Assembly: GCA_027488935.1 (NCBI GenBank)
Contig: JAIYAP010000054.1
Coordinates: 1-64,000, forward strand
Source: Saprospiraceae bacterium
GTDB taxonomy: Bacteria > Bacteroidota > Bacteroidia > Chitinophagales > Saprospiraceae
Direction of reading: 5' to 3'
DNA: 64,000 nucleotides
Of this stretch, positions 1-8,212 are shown piece after piece. The position numbers were made by a program, and so were the translations under genes. The notes beneath the pieces were generated by a model, which saw nothing but the letters and a program-made list of their open reading frames with translations, searched no databases and had not been told where the DNA came from. How positions within the stretch are numbered: the stretch's first letter is position 1; each line of letters starts with the position of its first letter.

Positions 1-82
1 GATGAGTGATGAGTGATGAGTGATGAGTGATGAGTGATGAGTGATGAGTGATGAGTGATGAGTGATGAGTGATGAGTGATGA
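1..82. repeat. Heptamer tandem repeat (GATGAGT)n
   Basis: About 11.7 uninterrupted copies of the 7-bp unit GATGAGT run from the left edge, so the array probably continues outside the window. A degenerate array of the same heptamer in inverted orientation lies at 364-400 next to the EVE gene. From 83 to 363 there is no credible gene, only two copies of the dispersed palindrome (148-174 and 201-244). Seven-bp arrays of this kind are prone to slippage. Confidence 0.95.
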
Positions 83-147
83 ACTTATTGCATTTATTCA
101 TTACAAATCAATTATTTACGAAATATCAATTATCTCAAAATCATTCT

Positions 148-244
148 GACCTCGGAGAGGTCACGCATTTGTAGATAAAAAACGGACACCCATTCATAAC
201 GACTTCGGAGAAGTCGTGCATTTGTAGATGCCACGCATTTGTAG
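148..244 (+). repeat. Two copies of dispersed palindrome GACYTCGGAGARGTC + tail
   Basis: Copy 1 is GACCTCGGAGAGGTC at 148-162 with tail ACGCATTTGTAG (163-174). Copy 2 is GACTTCGGAGAAGTC at 201-215 with tail GTGCATTTGTAG (216-227), followed by an extra tail copy, CCACGCATTTGTAG (231-244). The stems are perfect 6-bp arms around GGA. The two copies differ by compensatory changes in the arms (C-G versus T-A), so hairpin formation, rather than primary sequence, appears conserved. The same element recurs at 3611, 6772, 13804, 13856, 27835-28226 and 29093-29163. Confidence 0.9.
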
Positions 245-363
245 CATTCGTAAACAAACAAAAACCGTCATAATAATCCCTAAATAATGGGAAAATGGTG
301 AAGATCAACGCCCATTTTGTCAACCATATTAGGACATATCCAACGCAAAAATGCTAACTTCAA

Positions 364-400
364 CTCCTCACTCATCACTCCTCACTTATCACTCCTCACT
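364..400. repeat. Degenerate inverted heptamer repeat upstream of the EVE gene
   Basis: Consecutive TCACTCC/TCACTCA/TCACTTA-type heptamers end directly at the ATG at 401. They are the reverse complement of the GATGAGT-type unit at 1-82, with more substitutions. The array fills the position of a 5' untranslated region, so copy-number changes could alter expression of the downstream gene; that is an inference. Confidence 0.75.
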
Positions 401-814
401 ATGAACTACTGGATTGTCAAATCAGAACCAGATGTATACAGTTTTGAGCAATTGTTGACGGACGGCATTATCCAATGGGACGGTGTTCGCAATTACCAGG
501 CGCGCAACAACTTACGGGCGATGGAGTTGGGGGATTTGTGTCTGTTTTACCATTCCAACATTGGTTTGGAACTGGTGGGTATTGCCAAAGTAGTCACCAC
601 CTTTTACCCCGATCCTACCGCCGAGAAAGGCGATTGGTCGGCGGTCGATCTTGCGCCGGTGAAGGCCTTTACGCGTCCGGTTCCATTGCCAGAAATCAAG
701 GCAACCGAGGCTTTACTACAAATTGCATTGGTTCGAAACGGCCGTTTGTCGGTAATGCCCCTGACTTCCGACGAATTTAATACCTTGCTTATCATGGGAG
801 ATACCCATCTTTGA
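401..814 (+). CDS. EVE domain-containing protein
   Basis: A 137-residue single-domain protein beginning MNYWIVKSEPDVYSFEQL, the characteristic N-terminus of the EVE family (PUA-like fold; thymocyte nuclear protein 1 relatives). The family has an aromatic cage that binds modified bases in DNA or RNA, and bacterial members often sit near restriction or RNA-modification genes. WDGVRNYQARNNLRAM and the LCLFYHS segment are further family signatures. The open frame extends upstream to 317, but that extension is translated heptamer repeat, so the ATG at 401, directly after the repeat, is chosen. No modification gene is adjacent; the following gene starts 14 nt downstream and may be co-transcribed. 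Confidence 0.9.
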   Translation: MNYWIVKSEPDVYSFEQLLTDGIIQWDGVRNYQARNNLRAMELGDLCLFYHSNIGLELVGIAKVVTTFYPDPTAEKGDWSAVDLAPVKAFTRPVPLPEIKATEALLQIALVRNGRLSVMPLTSDEFNTLLIMGDTHL

Positions 815-828
815 CCAAAAGTATTTCG

Positions 829-1356
829 ATGTACATGTATTCCAATTTTAACAACAGACAAGGCGGCATAGGATGTCTGATTTTTGGCATCCTGGGCGTG
901 GTAGCCCTTTATTACATGCTGCGGGGATTGTTTTACCTGCTGGCCTGGGCAGCGCCCGTGTTATTGGTGCTGGCGCTTGTCATCAACTGGCGTGCGGTGG
1001 CAGACACGGGCAAAGACTTTTTAGCACTGCTGGAACGCAACCCTTTGGCGGGATTACTGATGGGTTTTCTGGGCGTGGTGGGCTTTCCGGTTTTGGCCTT
1101 TTACTTATTTGTTAAAGCATTAGGATACAATAAATTAAAGGAAATGCAGCAGCAGTTCGGTAGTTCAACGGGCAATACGGCGATGGGGCAAGATGAATTC
1201 GTCGAATTTGAAGAATTAGAAAGCACCCCCAAGGGAAAATTAAACCAGGACGAGCCACTTGAACTGGAAATTTTTCCTGAGGAACCGGAACCAACAAAGG
1301 CCGCAAAAGCACCGAAAAAACCTGAAAATCCGTATGATACCTTGTTTGAGGGGTAA
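829..1356 (+). CDS. Hypothetical membrane protein
   Basis: I do not recognise the family. The 175-residue product has two hydrophobic blocks, at about residues 15-55 (long enough for two helices) and about 75-100 (one helix), followed by a soluble acidic C-terminal tail rich in Glu, Pro and Lys. A TTG in frame at 811 overlaps the EVE stop codon, but ATG codons at 829 and 835 are more likely starts. The short spacing suggests one transcript with the EVE gene. Probably an inner-membrane protein with a cytoplasmic disordered tail; function unknown. Confidence 0.7.
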   Translation: MYMYSNFNNRQGGIGCLIFGILGVVALYYMLRGLFYLLAWAAPVLLVLALVINWRAVADTGKDFLALLERNPLAGLLMGFLGVVGFPVLAFYLFVKALGYNKLKEMQQQFGSSTGNTAMGQDEFVEFEELESTPKGKLNQDEPLELEIFPEEPEPTKAAKAPKKPENPYDTLFEG

Positions 1357-1453
1357 AAAGACCCTACCAACCATGCCCTGCTTTTTATCGAACGCTGTGT
1401 TTAATAAAAAGCGAAAATTTGAATTTTATAGCAAAACAATTCTTTGATTTCCT

Positions 1454-1494
1454 TAAATTTGCAGCATCCATATACCCATAGGTGCTGCAAATTT
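1454..1494 (+). promoter_or_regulatory. 12-bp inverted repeat overlapping a -7 element before the AraC gene
   Basis: Arms AAATTTGCAGCA (1455-1466) and TGCTGCAAATTT (1483-1494) are perfectly complementary with a 16-nt loop. The left arm overlaps TAAATTTG (1454-1461), a match to the Bacteroidota -7 consensus TAnnTTTG; the right arm ends one base before the ATG at 1496. It could be a dimer operator for autoregulation, or an mRNA hairpin next to the start codon. Confidence 0.6.
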
Positions 1495-1495
1495 T

Positions 1496-2341
1496 ATGAA
1501 AGACACCATTTTAGGTTCCAAACCCCAATGCAACGTGTTGCGGTATTCCGCCTCCGAAAACAAAACGATTCTGCCCTACAGTCGGCGGGATTATTATAAA
1601 ATATGGATCGCAAATGGTGAAAGCGTACTTCATTACGCCAACAAAACCATCCATATCAACCAGCCTGCGCTCATTTTTTCCAATCCCCTGGTCCCTTACT
1701 CCTTTGAACGTTTGGGGGAAAACCTCGGAGGGTATATTTTTATCTTTACAGAAGAATTTTTAAGGGAAAACAACCGCCAGGAAAGCATGTTACAGTCGCC
1801 TTTGTTTCAGGTGGGTGCTAATTCGGTTTATTTTCTGGATGATATGCAATTGCAAACGATATCAGCTATTTATGAAAAAATGATTGAAGAGTTTGAATCG
1901 GATTATGTCCACAAATATGAAGTCATAAAAACCTATGGCAATCTCCTCCTGCATGAAGCGATGAAAATGCAGCCCGCCCAAAATACCTACCAGCACCATA
2001 ACGCCACTGCCCGCATTGCCAACCTTTTCCTGGAATTACTCGAACGCCAGTTTCCCATTGACGCGCCCGATCGGGTACTAAAACTCAAAAAACCCAGCGA
2101 TTTTGCCTACCATCTCTCCATCCATGTCAACCACCTCAACCACGCCGTGCGGGAAGTAACCGGAAAACCCACTTCCATCCATATCACTACCCGAGTCATC
2201 AATGAAGCCCGTGCCCTGCTAAAAAACACCGATTGGAGTGTTACAGACATTGCTTACAGCCTCGGATTTGAGTATCCCACCTACTTCAACAACTTTTTTA
2301 AAAAGAATACCGGCGCTACCCCACTTTCATTGCGGAAATAA
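1496..2341 (+). CDS. AraC-family transcriptional regulator
   Basis: A 281-residue protein with an N-terminal cupin-like effector region (about 1-165) and a C-terminal double helix-turn-helix DNA-binding domain (about 180-281). The second HTH carries the family signature WSVTDIAYSLGFEYPTYF followed by FFKKNTGATPLSLRK. It is followed by an aldo/keto reductase gene on the same strand after 87 nt, an arrangement often seen when such a regulator controls its neighbour; that link is inference. The inverted repeat abutting its start codon suggests autoregulation. The inducer cannot be deduced. Confidence 0.9.
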   Translation: MKDTILGSKPQCNVLRYSASENKTILPYSRRDYYKIWIANGESVLHYANKTIHINQPALIFSNPLVPYSFERLGENLGGYIFIFTEEFLRENNRQESMLQSPLFQVGANSVYFLDDMQLQTISAIYEKMIEEFESDYVHKYEVIKTYGNLLLHEAMKMQPAQNTYQHHNATARIANLFLELLERQFPIDAPDRVLKLKKPSDFAYHLSIHVNHLNHAVREVTGKPTSIHITTRVINEARALLKNTDWSVTDIAYSLGFEYPTYFNNFFKKNTGATPLSLRK

Positions 2342-2401
2342 TTCTTTGATTTTTATACTTTTTACTTTGAATATAGTTACACCTGCACCTGTGGCAACCT
2401 A

Positions 2402-2409
2402 TACCTTTG
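2402..2409 (+). promoter_or_regulatory. -7 promoter element of the aldo/keto reductase gene
   Basis: TACCTTTG matches TAnnTTTG, the Bacteroidota -7 box, 19 nt before the start codon at 2429. No TTG is seen at the expected -33 distance, so recognition may depend on an activator such as the upstream AraC protein. Confidence 0.45.
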
Positions 2410-2428
2410 TACTATAAAACTTAAACAC

Positions 2429-3445
2429 ATGAAATACAATTTATTAGGAAACACCGGACTGAAAGTGTCCGAATTATGCCTCGGCACCATGACTTTTGGT
2501 GGCAAAGGCTTCTGGACCGCCATTGGCACCCTCGATCAAAGCGCGGTGGATCAACTAGTTAAAAAATCAGTTGACGGCGGCATTAATTTCATCGATACGG
2601 CCAATGTGTATTCGGAAGGTTTATCGGAAGAAATGACCGGCAAAGCCATCCGCAACTTGGGCTTGAACCGCGATGATCTGGTCATTGCGACCAAAGTACG
2701 CGGCAAAATGGCAGAAGGTCCAAACGGAAGCGGCCTCACCCGCAAACACATCCTGCAAGAAATCGATGCCAGTTTGACACGCCTGAACCTGGATTACGTC
2801 GATTTGTATCAAATTCACGGTTTTGATGCACTCACGCCACTCGAAGAAACCCTTGATACCCTCGATGGACTGGTAAAAAGCGGCAAAGTGCGCTACATCG
2901 GTTGCAGCAACCTGGCAGCCTGGCAAATCATGAAATCGGTGGACTATTCCACTTACCATCGTTTGGCCAAATTCGTTTCCTTGCAGGCCTATTACACCCT
3001 GGCTGGTCGCGATTTAGAGCGTGAAGTTATCCCGGTTTTGAAAGACCAAAACCTGGGTTTGATGGTATGGAGTCCCCTTGCAGGCGGCTTATTAAGCGGA
3101 AAATACAAACGCAACGGCGAAAACGAAGGCGGCCGTCGCGTAAACTTCGATTTCCCACCCGTCAACAAAGACCGCGTGTTTGATGTAGTGGAAGCCCTGG
3201 AGCCGATGGCAAAAGAGAAAGGTGTATCCGTAGCACAACTTGCCTTGGCTTGGTTGTTGCATCAATCGGCCGTAACGACCGTTATCATCGGTGCCAACAC
3301 ACCCGAACAGTTGGAGGATAACCTGAACTCAACAAAAGTAAGCTTCACCCCGGCCGAACTCGAACAAATAGACGCCGTAAGCAAACTTCCCGCAGAATAT
3401 CCAGGCTGGATGATCGAGCGTCAGGGCGCAGATCGCGTACGGTAA
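2429..3445 (+). CDS. Aldo/keto reductase
   Basis: A 338-residue NADPH-dependent oxidoreductase of the AKR superfamily (TIM barrel, cytoplasmic). The catalytic tetrad is visible: Asp56 and Tyr61 in FIDTANVYSEG, Lys89 in IATKVRG and His130 in LYQIHGFD. The cofactor-binding C-terminal part contains VWSPLAGGLLSGKY and IIGANTPEQLEDNL, typical of the YajO/YdhF/Kv-beta-like branch. It reduces an aldehyde or ketone to an alcohol; the substrate is unknown. Preceded by its own -7 element and a probable AraC regulator; convergent with the nuclease gene downstream. Confidence 0.93.
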   Translation: MKYNLLGNTGLKVSELCLGTMTFGGKGFWTAIGTLDQSAVDQLVKKSVDGGINFIDTANVYSEGLSEEMTGKAIRNLGLNRDDLVIATKVRGKMAEGPNGSGLTRKHILQEIDASLTRLNLDYVDLYQIHGFDALTPLEETLDTLDGLVKSGKVRYIGCSNLAAWQIMKSVDYSTYHRLAKFVSLQAYYTLAGRDLEREVIPVLKDQNLGLMVWSPLAGGLLSGKYKRNGENEGGRRVNFDFPPVNKDRVFDVVEALEPMAKEKGVSVAQLALAWLLHQSAVTTVIIGANTPEQLEDNLNSTKVSFTPAELEQIDAVSKLPAEYPGWMIERQGADRVR

Positions 3446-3481
3446 AAGATACGGTACGGTTCTAAAACACTTCCACCAAAT

Positions 3482-3590
3482 TTCGATATTCGGTGTTCGA
3501 TATTCGGTGTTCATTTTTTAAACTTGTTGCGGTGGGATTCCAAAAATAGTAAGAAACACGCATTTTTTGCGACATGTATCCCACCGCAAC
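3482..3590. repeat. 14-bp direct repeat and 13-bp inverted repeat between convergent genes
   Basis: TTCGATATTCGGTG occurs twice in tandem (3482-3495, 3496-3509). It is followed by a perfect 13-bp inverted repeat, GTTGCGGTGGGAT (3526-3538) and ATCCCACCGCAAC (3578-3590), with a 39-nt loop. A hairpin here could act as a terminator for both convergent genes, but no long T-run follows; it could also be the relic of a small mobile element. Confidence 0.6.
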
Positions 3591-3610
3591 GCATTTTTAC
3601 CTACTCCCCC

Positions 3611-3637
3611 GACCTCGGAGAGGTCGCACATTTTTAG
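3611..3637 (+). repeat. Dispersed palindrome copy
   Basis: GACCTCGGAGAGGTC (3611-3625) with tail GCACATTTTTAG (3626-3637), 16 nt downstream of the nuclease stop codon in the convergent intergenic space. Confidence 0.85.
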
Positions 3638-3653
3638 CAACACCATCCCAAAA

Positions 3654-4724
3654 TTAGGTTAATTTTTTCAGTTCTTCTTCAATTTCCTCCACACTGGGCA
3701 AACTCGATTTAAGGTTTTCCGGCAACATTTCGGTCAATTGAAATTCGCTCACGCCCATCGGTTTATTAATATCGCGAAGTGCGAATTCGGTCTCAAAGTT
3801 GTTTTTATCCCGGCAAAGCAAGATTCCGATTGTTGCTTGATCTGCGTCTGATTTGACCAAACTGTCAACCGCAGAGAGATAAAAATTTAACTTACCTGCA
3901 TATTCAGGAATAAATTTGGTGTTTTTTAGTTCAATTACTACATAGCATTTCAATCTTACATGGTAAAATAATAAGTCAATATAGTAATCAGTATCCCCAA
4001 CACGTAAATGGAATTGTTGCCCCACAAAGGCAAAGCCTTTTCCTAATTCCAATAAAAATTTAGTAATATGTGCAACCAATTGCCTTTCAATATCTTTTTC
4101 TTGAAAAGGTTTTGTCATAGTCAGAAAATCGAAAATATAGGGATCCTTGAGTGTTTGTTGGGCCAAATCAGAAATTGGCTCAGGCAACGTCACTGTAAAA
4201 TTACTAATGGCCTTGCCCTGCCTTTCAAACAACTGTGATTTAATTTGAAGGGCCAATACATCGCGGCTCCAGCCATTTTCGATGGTTTGTTGAAGATAGA
4301 AATAGGCTTCAGCAATATTTTTTGATTTACTAAATATCAAAATATTATGCCCCCAAGGTATTTGGGCAACAGGTTGTTGCCCAAATTGCCCAATAACTTG
4401 TTGGCCATTTTCACTAGTATAAAATTGATAAAACTGGCGGCAATATTTAATATTTCTTTCCGACAATCCGCTAATATCTGTGAACTCAGCCTGCAAATCT
4501 TTTGATAGTTGCGAAATGAGTTTGTCCCCCCATTGTGTCTGCGTTTGTTTTTCAACAATCATGCGCCCCAAATCCCAATAAAACTCAATCAATAGCGCGT
4601 TTACCGTTGAAATAGCCTTCAGCCGCACCGATCGTAACTTGTTTTTTAATTCAACAATCCATTCTTTATATTCCTTGTCAAACAGGTTAGATTTATTCAT
4701 TTTATTTGCATGTTTTATTTTCAT
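3654..4724 (-). CDS. PDDEXK nuclease domain protein (DUF1016/YhcG family)
   Basis: A 356-residue protein with an N-terminal DUF1016 helical DNA-binding domain (about 20-180) and a C-terminal PDDEXK endonuclease-like domain (about 195-345). The active-site residues appear as Asp250 in DYYIDLLFYH and Glu265/Lys267 in VIELKNTKF. The family is widespread in mobile and defence-rich loci; some members behave as stand-alone nucleases or associate with restriction systems. No methyltransferase or other partner is adjacent, so it appears solitary. ATG codons at 4724 and 4700 are both possible starts. Its locus is slightly AT-richer than its neighbours, compatible with horizontal acquisition. Confidence 0.9.
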   Translation of the reverse strand: MKIKHANKMNKSNLFDKEYKEWIVELKNKLRSVRLKAISTVNALLIEFYWDLGRMIVEKQTQTQWGDKLISQLSKDLQAEFTDISGLSERNIKYCRQFYQFYTSENGQQVIGQFGQQPVAQIPWGHNILIFSKSKNIAEAYFYLQQTIENGWSRDVLALQIKSQLFERQGKAISNFTVTLPEPISDLAQQTLKDPYIFDFLTMTKPFQEKDIERQLVAHITKFLLELGKGFAFVGQQFHLRVGDTDYYIDLLFYHVRLKCYVVIELKNTKFIPEYAGKLNFYLSAVDSLVKSDADQATIGILLCRDKNNFETEFALRDINKPMGVSEFQLTEMLPENLKSSLPSVEEIEEELKKLT

Positions 4725-4837
4725 AATTTAATCAATGAAACTCAACATTTTGAAATTACTAAATTGCACTGAGAAACTTAGTAATAACAAATTTACAACA
4801 ATAAACTTAAACACCTACATTAAAACACAAAAAGTTT

Positions 4838-4845
4838 TACTTTTG
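4838..4845 (+). promoter_or_regulatory. -7 promoter element for the multicopper oxidase gene
   Basis: TACTTTTG matches TAnnTTTG, 77 nt before the ATG at 4923, in an AT-rich leader. A -33 TTG at normal spacing is not seen. The 198-bp gap to the divergent nuclease gene holds no other clear signal. Confidence 0.4.
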
Positions 4846-4922
4846 GGAGAATTAGAAATTTCTACAATTCATATGCAAGTTTTTAAAACAAACGGCATCT
4901 CAAAAGGCAAAAATCCATCTTT

Positions 4923-6608
4923 ATGAGAATCGCCATCCTCTTGTCCTGCCTGTTTTTGGCTCAATGCAGCGCCAACGCCCAATACAACGCCCTTTGGATA
5001 CCCGACACCTTGTCTGGAACCAATTTTAACCTCGTTTTGAAAGACACCTTTGCCCAATTGCGTTCGGGCAACCAAACCATTACGGCAGGGGTAAATGGCG
5101 CATTCTGGGGCCCAACCCTGTTTATCAACAAAGGGGATGAAGTACACATGAACGTGTACAACAAAACAAACGATTCGACCACCATACACTGGCACGGATT
5201 CCACTTGCCGGCAGTCATGGATGGCGGACCGCACCAGGTTATTCCGCCGGGCACCCTTTGGCAGCCATTTTGGAAAATAACCAACCAGGCTGCTACCTTC
5301 TGGTACCACCCGCACTTACACGAAATGACCCAGGAGCACATGACCAAAGGCCTGGGGGGATTCATCATCGTGCGCGATGCCGAAGAAGCGGCCTTGCCCT
5401 TGCCCCGTACGTATGGGATCGACGATATTCCATTGAGTTTAACCAGCCGACGTTACACAACCGGCAACCAGTTTGTGTACACCAATACAGCGTATGGTGA
5501 TTACATGCTCACCAATGGCACGCCAAGCGCACAAGTAAGTTTGCCCAAGCAAGTAGTACGCCTCCGGATCCTCAACGCCGAGACAGAACGTGCGTACAAC
5601 TTGGGTTTTAGCGACAACCGCACCTTTTATGTAATTGGCAATGATGGAGGTTTGCTCAATGCGCCCGTTGGTGTAACCCGCCTGAAATTGGGGGTAGGCG
5701 AGCGCGCAGAGATCCTCGTAGATTTGACCGGCGCCACCGTGGGTTCCAGTTTTGATTTAAAAGCCTACAATTCGGGCCAGGCATTTGGGTTTCCGGGTGG
5801 GGAGCCCGGCACATCCGGCCAATTCGGCAGCCTGCTCAACAACAAAGATTTCACCGTACTGCACATCAATGTAACAGCCACGACGACAAACCCAATCACC
5901 GCAGTACCAACAACGTTGGTCAACAACACCTACCTGACTGCAGCCGATGCCACCGTAAGCCGCACCCTCACCATCAATGGCGGCCAACCTGCTGGCAATC
6001 CATTTGTGTTCGACAATAAAATATTTGATTTTAATACGATTAATAAAACAGTGGATGTCAACACCACCGAAAAATGGACGATCACCAACACCAATATTTT
6101 CAGCCATTCTTTCCATATCCACGACGTACAATTTAAAATCATTTCCCGCAGTACCGGGGCAGTTGGGCAATACGAATCGGGCTGGAAAGATGTGTTTTAC
6201 ATCGCCATCAACGAATCCGTAACCTTTGTAGCGCGTTTTGCCGATTATGCCGATCCGATCCATCCGTTTATGTACCACTGTCACTTTGGCAACCACGAAG
6301 ACGAAGGCATGATGGGGCAGTTTGTGGTAAAAGGCACCAGCAGCACCCATGATGTGGCCAATCCGCTGACTTACAATGTATTCCCGAATCCGGCGGATGA
6401 TCGGTTGTATGTACAATTGGCCGATGAAAATGCGGAAGTGTATTACGTGACCATTTTCAATACCAATGGAAAGGCCGTGATGATGTTGCCGCAACCGCAA
6501 ATCCAGCAAGGCATTGACATTACCACCTTACCGCGCGGCGCCTATTCCATACAAGTCATGGAAAAAGAAACCAAAGCGATCAGCACGAAGAAGTTCGTCA
6601 AATTGTAA
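4923..6608 (+). CDS. Secreted multicopper oxidase with T9SS C-terminal sorting domain
   Basis: A 561-residue exported laccase/CueO-type enzyme that oxidises phenols or metal ions with O2 reduced to water. After a signal peptide (1-20, ending ANAQ) come the copper sites: HWHGFH (89-94), HPHLH (129-133), HSFHIH, and HCHFGNHEDEGMMG, which supplies the type 1 Cys, His and Met. The last ~78 residues (from about NPLTYNVFPNPADD to KKFVKL) form a type IX secretion sorting domain, so the enzyme should cross the outer membrane and be released or anchored at the surface. LAQC in the signal peptide resembles a lipobox, but T9SS cargo normally uses signal peptidase I. Monocistronic, closed by the terminator at 6637. 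Confidence 0.94.
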   Translation: MRIAILLSCLFLAQCSANAQYNALWIPDTLSGTNFNLVLKDTFAQLRSGNQTITAGVNGAFWGPTLFINKGDEVHMNVYNKTNDSTTIHWHGFHLPAVMDGGPHQVIPPGTLWQPFWKITNQAATFWYHPHLHEMTQEHMTKGLGGFIIVRDAEEAALPLPRTYGIDDIPLSLTSRRYTTGNQFVYTNTAYGDYMLTNGTPSAQVSLPKQVVRLRILNAETERAYNLGFSDNRTFYVIGNDGGLLNAPVGVTRLKLGVGERAEILVDLTGATVGSSFDLKAYNSGQAFGFPGGEPGTSGQFGSLLNNKDFTVLHINVTATTTNPITAVPTTLVNNTYLTAADATVSRTLTINGGQPAGNPFVFDNKIFDFNTINKTVDVNTTEKWTITNTNIFSHSFHIHDVQFKIISRSTGAVGQYESGWKDVFYIAINESVTFVARFADYADPIHPFMYHCHFGNHEDEGMMGQFVVKGTSSTHDVANPLTYNVFPNPADDRLYVQLADENAEVYYVTIFNTNGKAVMMLPQPQIQQGIDITTLPRGAYSIQVMEKETKAISTKKFVKL

Positions 6609-6636
6609 AAGATTGAGGGCTTAATTATACATTTTC

Positions 6637-6680
6637 AAGGCTGCTTCGTTTGGTGGGACAAATGGAGCGGCCTTTTTTTT
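6637..6680 (+). terminator. Intrinsic terminator after the multicopper oxidase
   Basis: AAGGCTGC (6637-6644) pairs with GCGGCCTT (6667-6674) with one G-U pair, followed by a run of eight T (6673-6680). Its position 28 nt after the stop codon fits. Confidence 0.75.
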
Positions 6681-6771
6681 GGGGCATAGGCCCCTGGTTT
6701 CCCACCACACTTCCTGCTCAATTTTCCTTCCTTATATTCAAATACCAAGCAAGGCGGGAACAAAATCTCTC

Positions 6772-6798
6772 GACTTCGGAGAAGTCGCGCATTTGTAG
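6772..6798 (+). repeat. Dispersed palindrome copy
   Basis: GACTTCGGAGAAGTC (6772-6786) with tail GCGCATTTGTAG (6787-6798). The remainder of the gene-free stretch 6681-6917 holds only a leader resembling those of the next lipoprotein genes. Confidence 0.88.
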
Positions 6799-6917
6799 GA
6801 CAATGGCAGCATTTGGGTACGCAAAAGCGTTTAAAATAGACCACGCACACAAATGTATTTTTAAAAACAGCGCAAATTGAGGCGTTAAGTTCGAACATTT
6901 ATCAAAACACCAACCTC

Positions 6918-7502
6918 ATGCCCGGGGCAAAAACAAGACTATTCGCAGTACCCATTGCCTTGTGGGTAATTTTCAGTCAAATTAATTGTAGTTCCGAATG
7001 TGATGGTGTAAACAGAACATGGTATCAGCAATTAAATTGGCAGTTAATTGCTGTGGACAACCGTGGAAAAGAACCGGTTCCTGCTACTGCCAATAAAGCC
7101 CCCATGCATGCATTTGGGTTAGGCATCCTGTATGCTTCAAGGATCACAGCATTTCGGGAAGGACTTGATTGTGGGCTTGCCCCCCAAATTTATCCATTTG
7201 AAGGCGTTACAGACGTGCGTATCACCTGCTTGCAGGATTTTGATGCTTCCCATCCAGCGGGCGTTTCTTTAAATGATTGTTTTAAGGAACTTACTTATAC
7301 TCCGACGACGCATATACCCTCTTACACTGCGGTTTCAGGGGCTAATCTGAATAATTATTCGAAAACTAACTACGAAGTTGATTTTATCATGGTTCAACCG
7401 CCAGCGCATCCGGGTGATTATCAATTTAACGTTCGCCTTTTTTTTAAATACGGCCCCAATAATGATTCAACGTATACAACACCAGTAATAACCCTGTATT
7501 AG
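6918..7502 (+). CDS. Lipoprotein paralog 1 of 3 (possibly DUF5034-like)
   Basis: A 194-residue protein with a lipoprotein-type signal peptide (lipobox FSQINC, Cys about residue 24). Conserved among the three local paralogs: NWQLIA, KEPVPxTANKAPMxAFGLGI, ITCLQDFxxSHPAGVSLN, VDFIMVxPP and YQFNVRLFF, ending TTPVITLY. The ITCLQDF...SHPAGVSLND pattern recalls Bacteroidota DUF5034-type lipoproteins, which is my weak assignment; function unknown. Probably an outer-membrane or periplasmic lipoprotein. The next paralog starts 77 nt downstream; this is the least similar of the three in its leader. Confidence 0.8.
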   Translation: MPGAKTRLFAVPIALWVIFSQINCSSECDGVNRTWYQQLNWQLIAVDNRGKEPVPATANKAPMHAFGLGILYASRITAFREGLDCGLAPQIYPFEGVTDVRITCLQDFDASHPAGVSLNDCFKELTYTPTTHIPSYTAVSGANLNNYSKTNYEVDFIMVQPPAHPGDYQFNVRLFFKYGPNNDSTYTTPVITLY

Positions 7503-7507
7503 CACCG

Positions 7508-7579
7508 CTGTATTTTGAGAAACAACGCAATTTGGCGCTCTTTTTGATTGATTCAAACCTGTATCAAAACTCCAACCTC
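7508..7579 (+). repeat. Duplicated leader shared with lipoprotein paralog 3
   Basis: The 72 nt before the start codon align without gaps to 13118-13189 with about 8 mismatches, both ending ...TATCAAAACTCCARCCTC directly before ATG. The upstream region was therefore duplicated together with the gene. Confidence 0.8.
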
Positions 7580-8152
7580 ATGCCTACCAAAAAAACAAGA
7601 TTATTCGCAGTACCCATTGCCTTATGGGTAATTTTCAGTCAAATACACTGTGGTGTTTCTGAGTGTGAAGGCATATTAAATCCAGAGTTTGAGCAATCAA
7701 ATTGGCAATTAATTGCAAAGGATAACAGTGGAAAAGAACCGGTTCCCGTAACGGCAAACAAAGCCCCTATGAATGCGTTCGGATTAGGAATCCTGTATAC
7801 TACAACAATTATAGAATATGAACATGGGCTTGAATGTGGATTTGAGCCCCAGCTTTCTCCATTTGGCAACCGTGTCACCGGCGTGCTTATAACATGCTTG
7901 CAAGATTTTGCCCCATCCCACCCTGCTGGCGTTTCTTTAAATAGTTATTTTAATTCAATTACCCATACTCCTTACAAGGAGAATTTAACGGTTAATTTTA
8001 ATAAATATTCAGAAACGACCCGCGAAGTTGATTTTATCATGGTTAAGCCGCCAGATCATCCGGGTAATTACCAGTTTAACGTTCGTCTTTTTTTCGACTA
8101 CTCCTCCAAAAGTGACTCCATCTACACAACGCCCGTAATAACCCTCTATTAG
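7580..8152 (+). CDS. Lipoprotein paralog 2 of 3
   Basis: A 190-residue paralog of the preceding gene, nearly identical to it in the signal peptide (RLFAVPIALWVIFSQ) with lipobox Cys in FSQIHC. An upstream in-frame ATG at 7532 exists, but the ATG at 7580 aligns with the starts of both paralogs. Compared with paralog 1 it lacks about five residues in the segment before FNKYSETT. Cysteines in SECEG, LECGF and ITCLQ are shared with the paralogs and could form disulfides. Function unknown. Confidence 0.8.
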   Translation: MPTKKTRLFAVPIALWVIFSQIHCGVSECEGILNPEFEQSNWQLIAKDNSGKEPVPVTANKAPMNAFGLGILYTTTIIEYEHGLECGFEPQLSPFGNRVTGVLITCLQDFAPSHPAGVSLNSYFNSITHTPYKENLTVNFNKYSETTREVDFIMVKPPDHPGNYQFNVRLFFDYSSKSDSIYTTPVITLY

Positions 8153-8212
8153 ATAGCAGCATAAAACACACACAACATTACCCCGATATTCCATAAGTCG
8201 CCTAACACAATT

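Noticed and set aside
4735-4926. 63-residue ORF upstream of the multicopper oxidase
   Set aside because: AT-rich leader sequence containing the -7 element; composition is not protein-like and no family is recognised.
6650-6898. ORFs on both strands between the multicopper oxidase and the first lipoprotein
   Set aside because: They cover the terminator and a dispersed palindrome; no coding signal.
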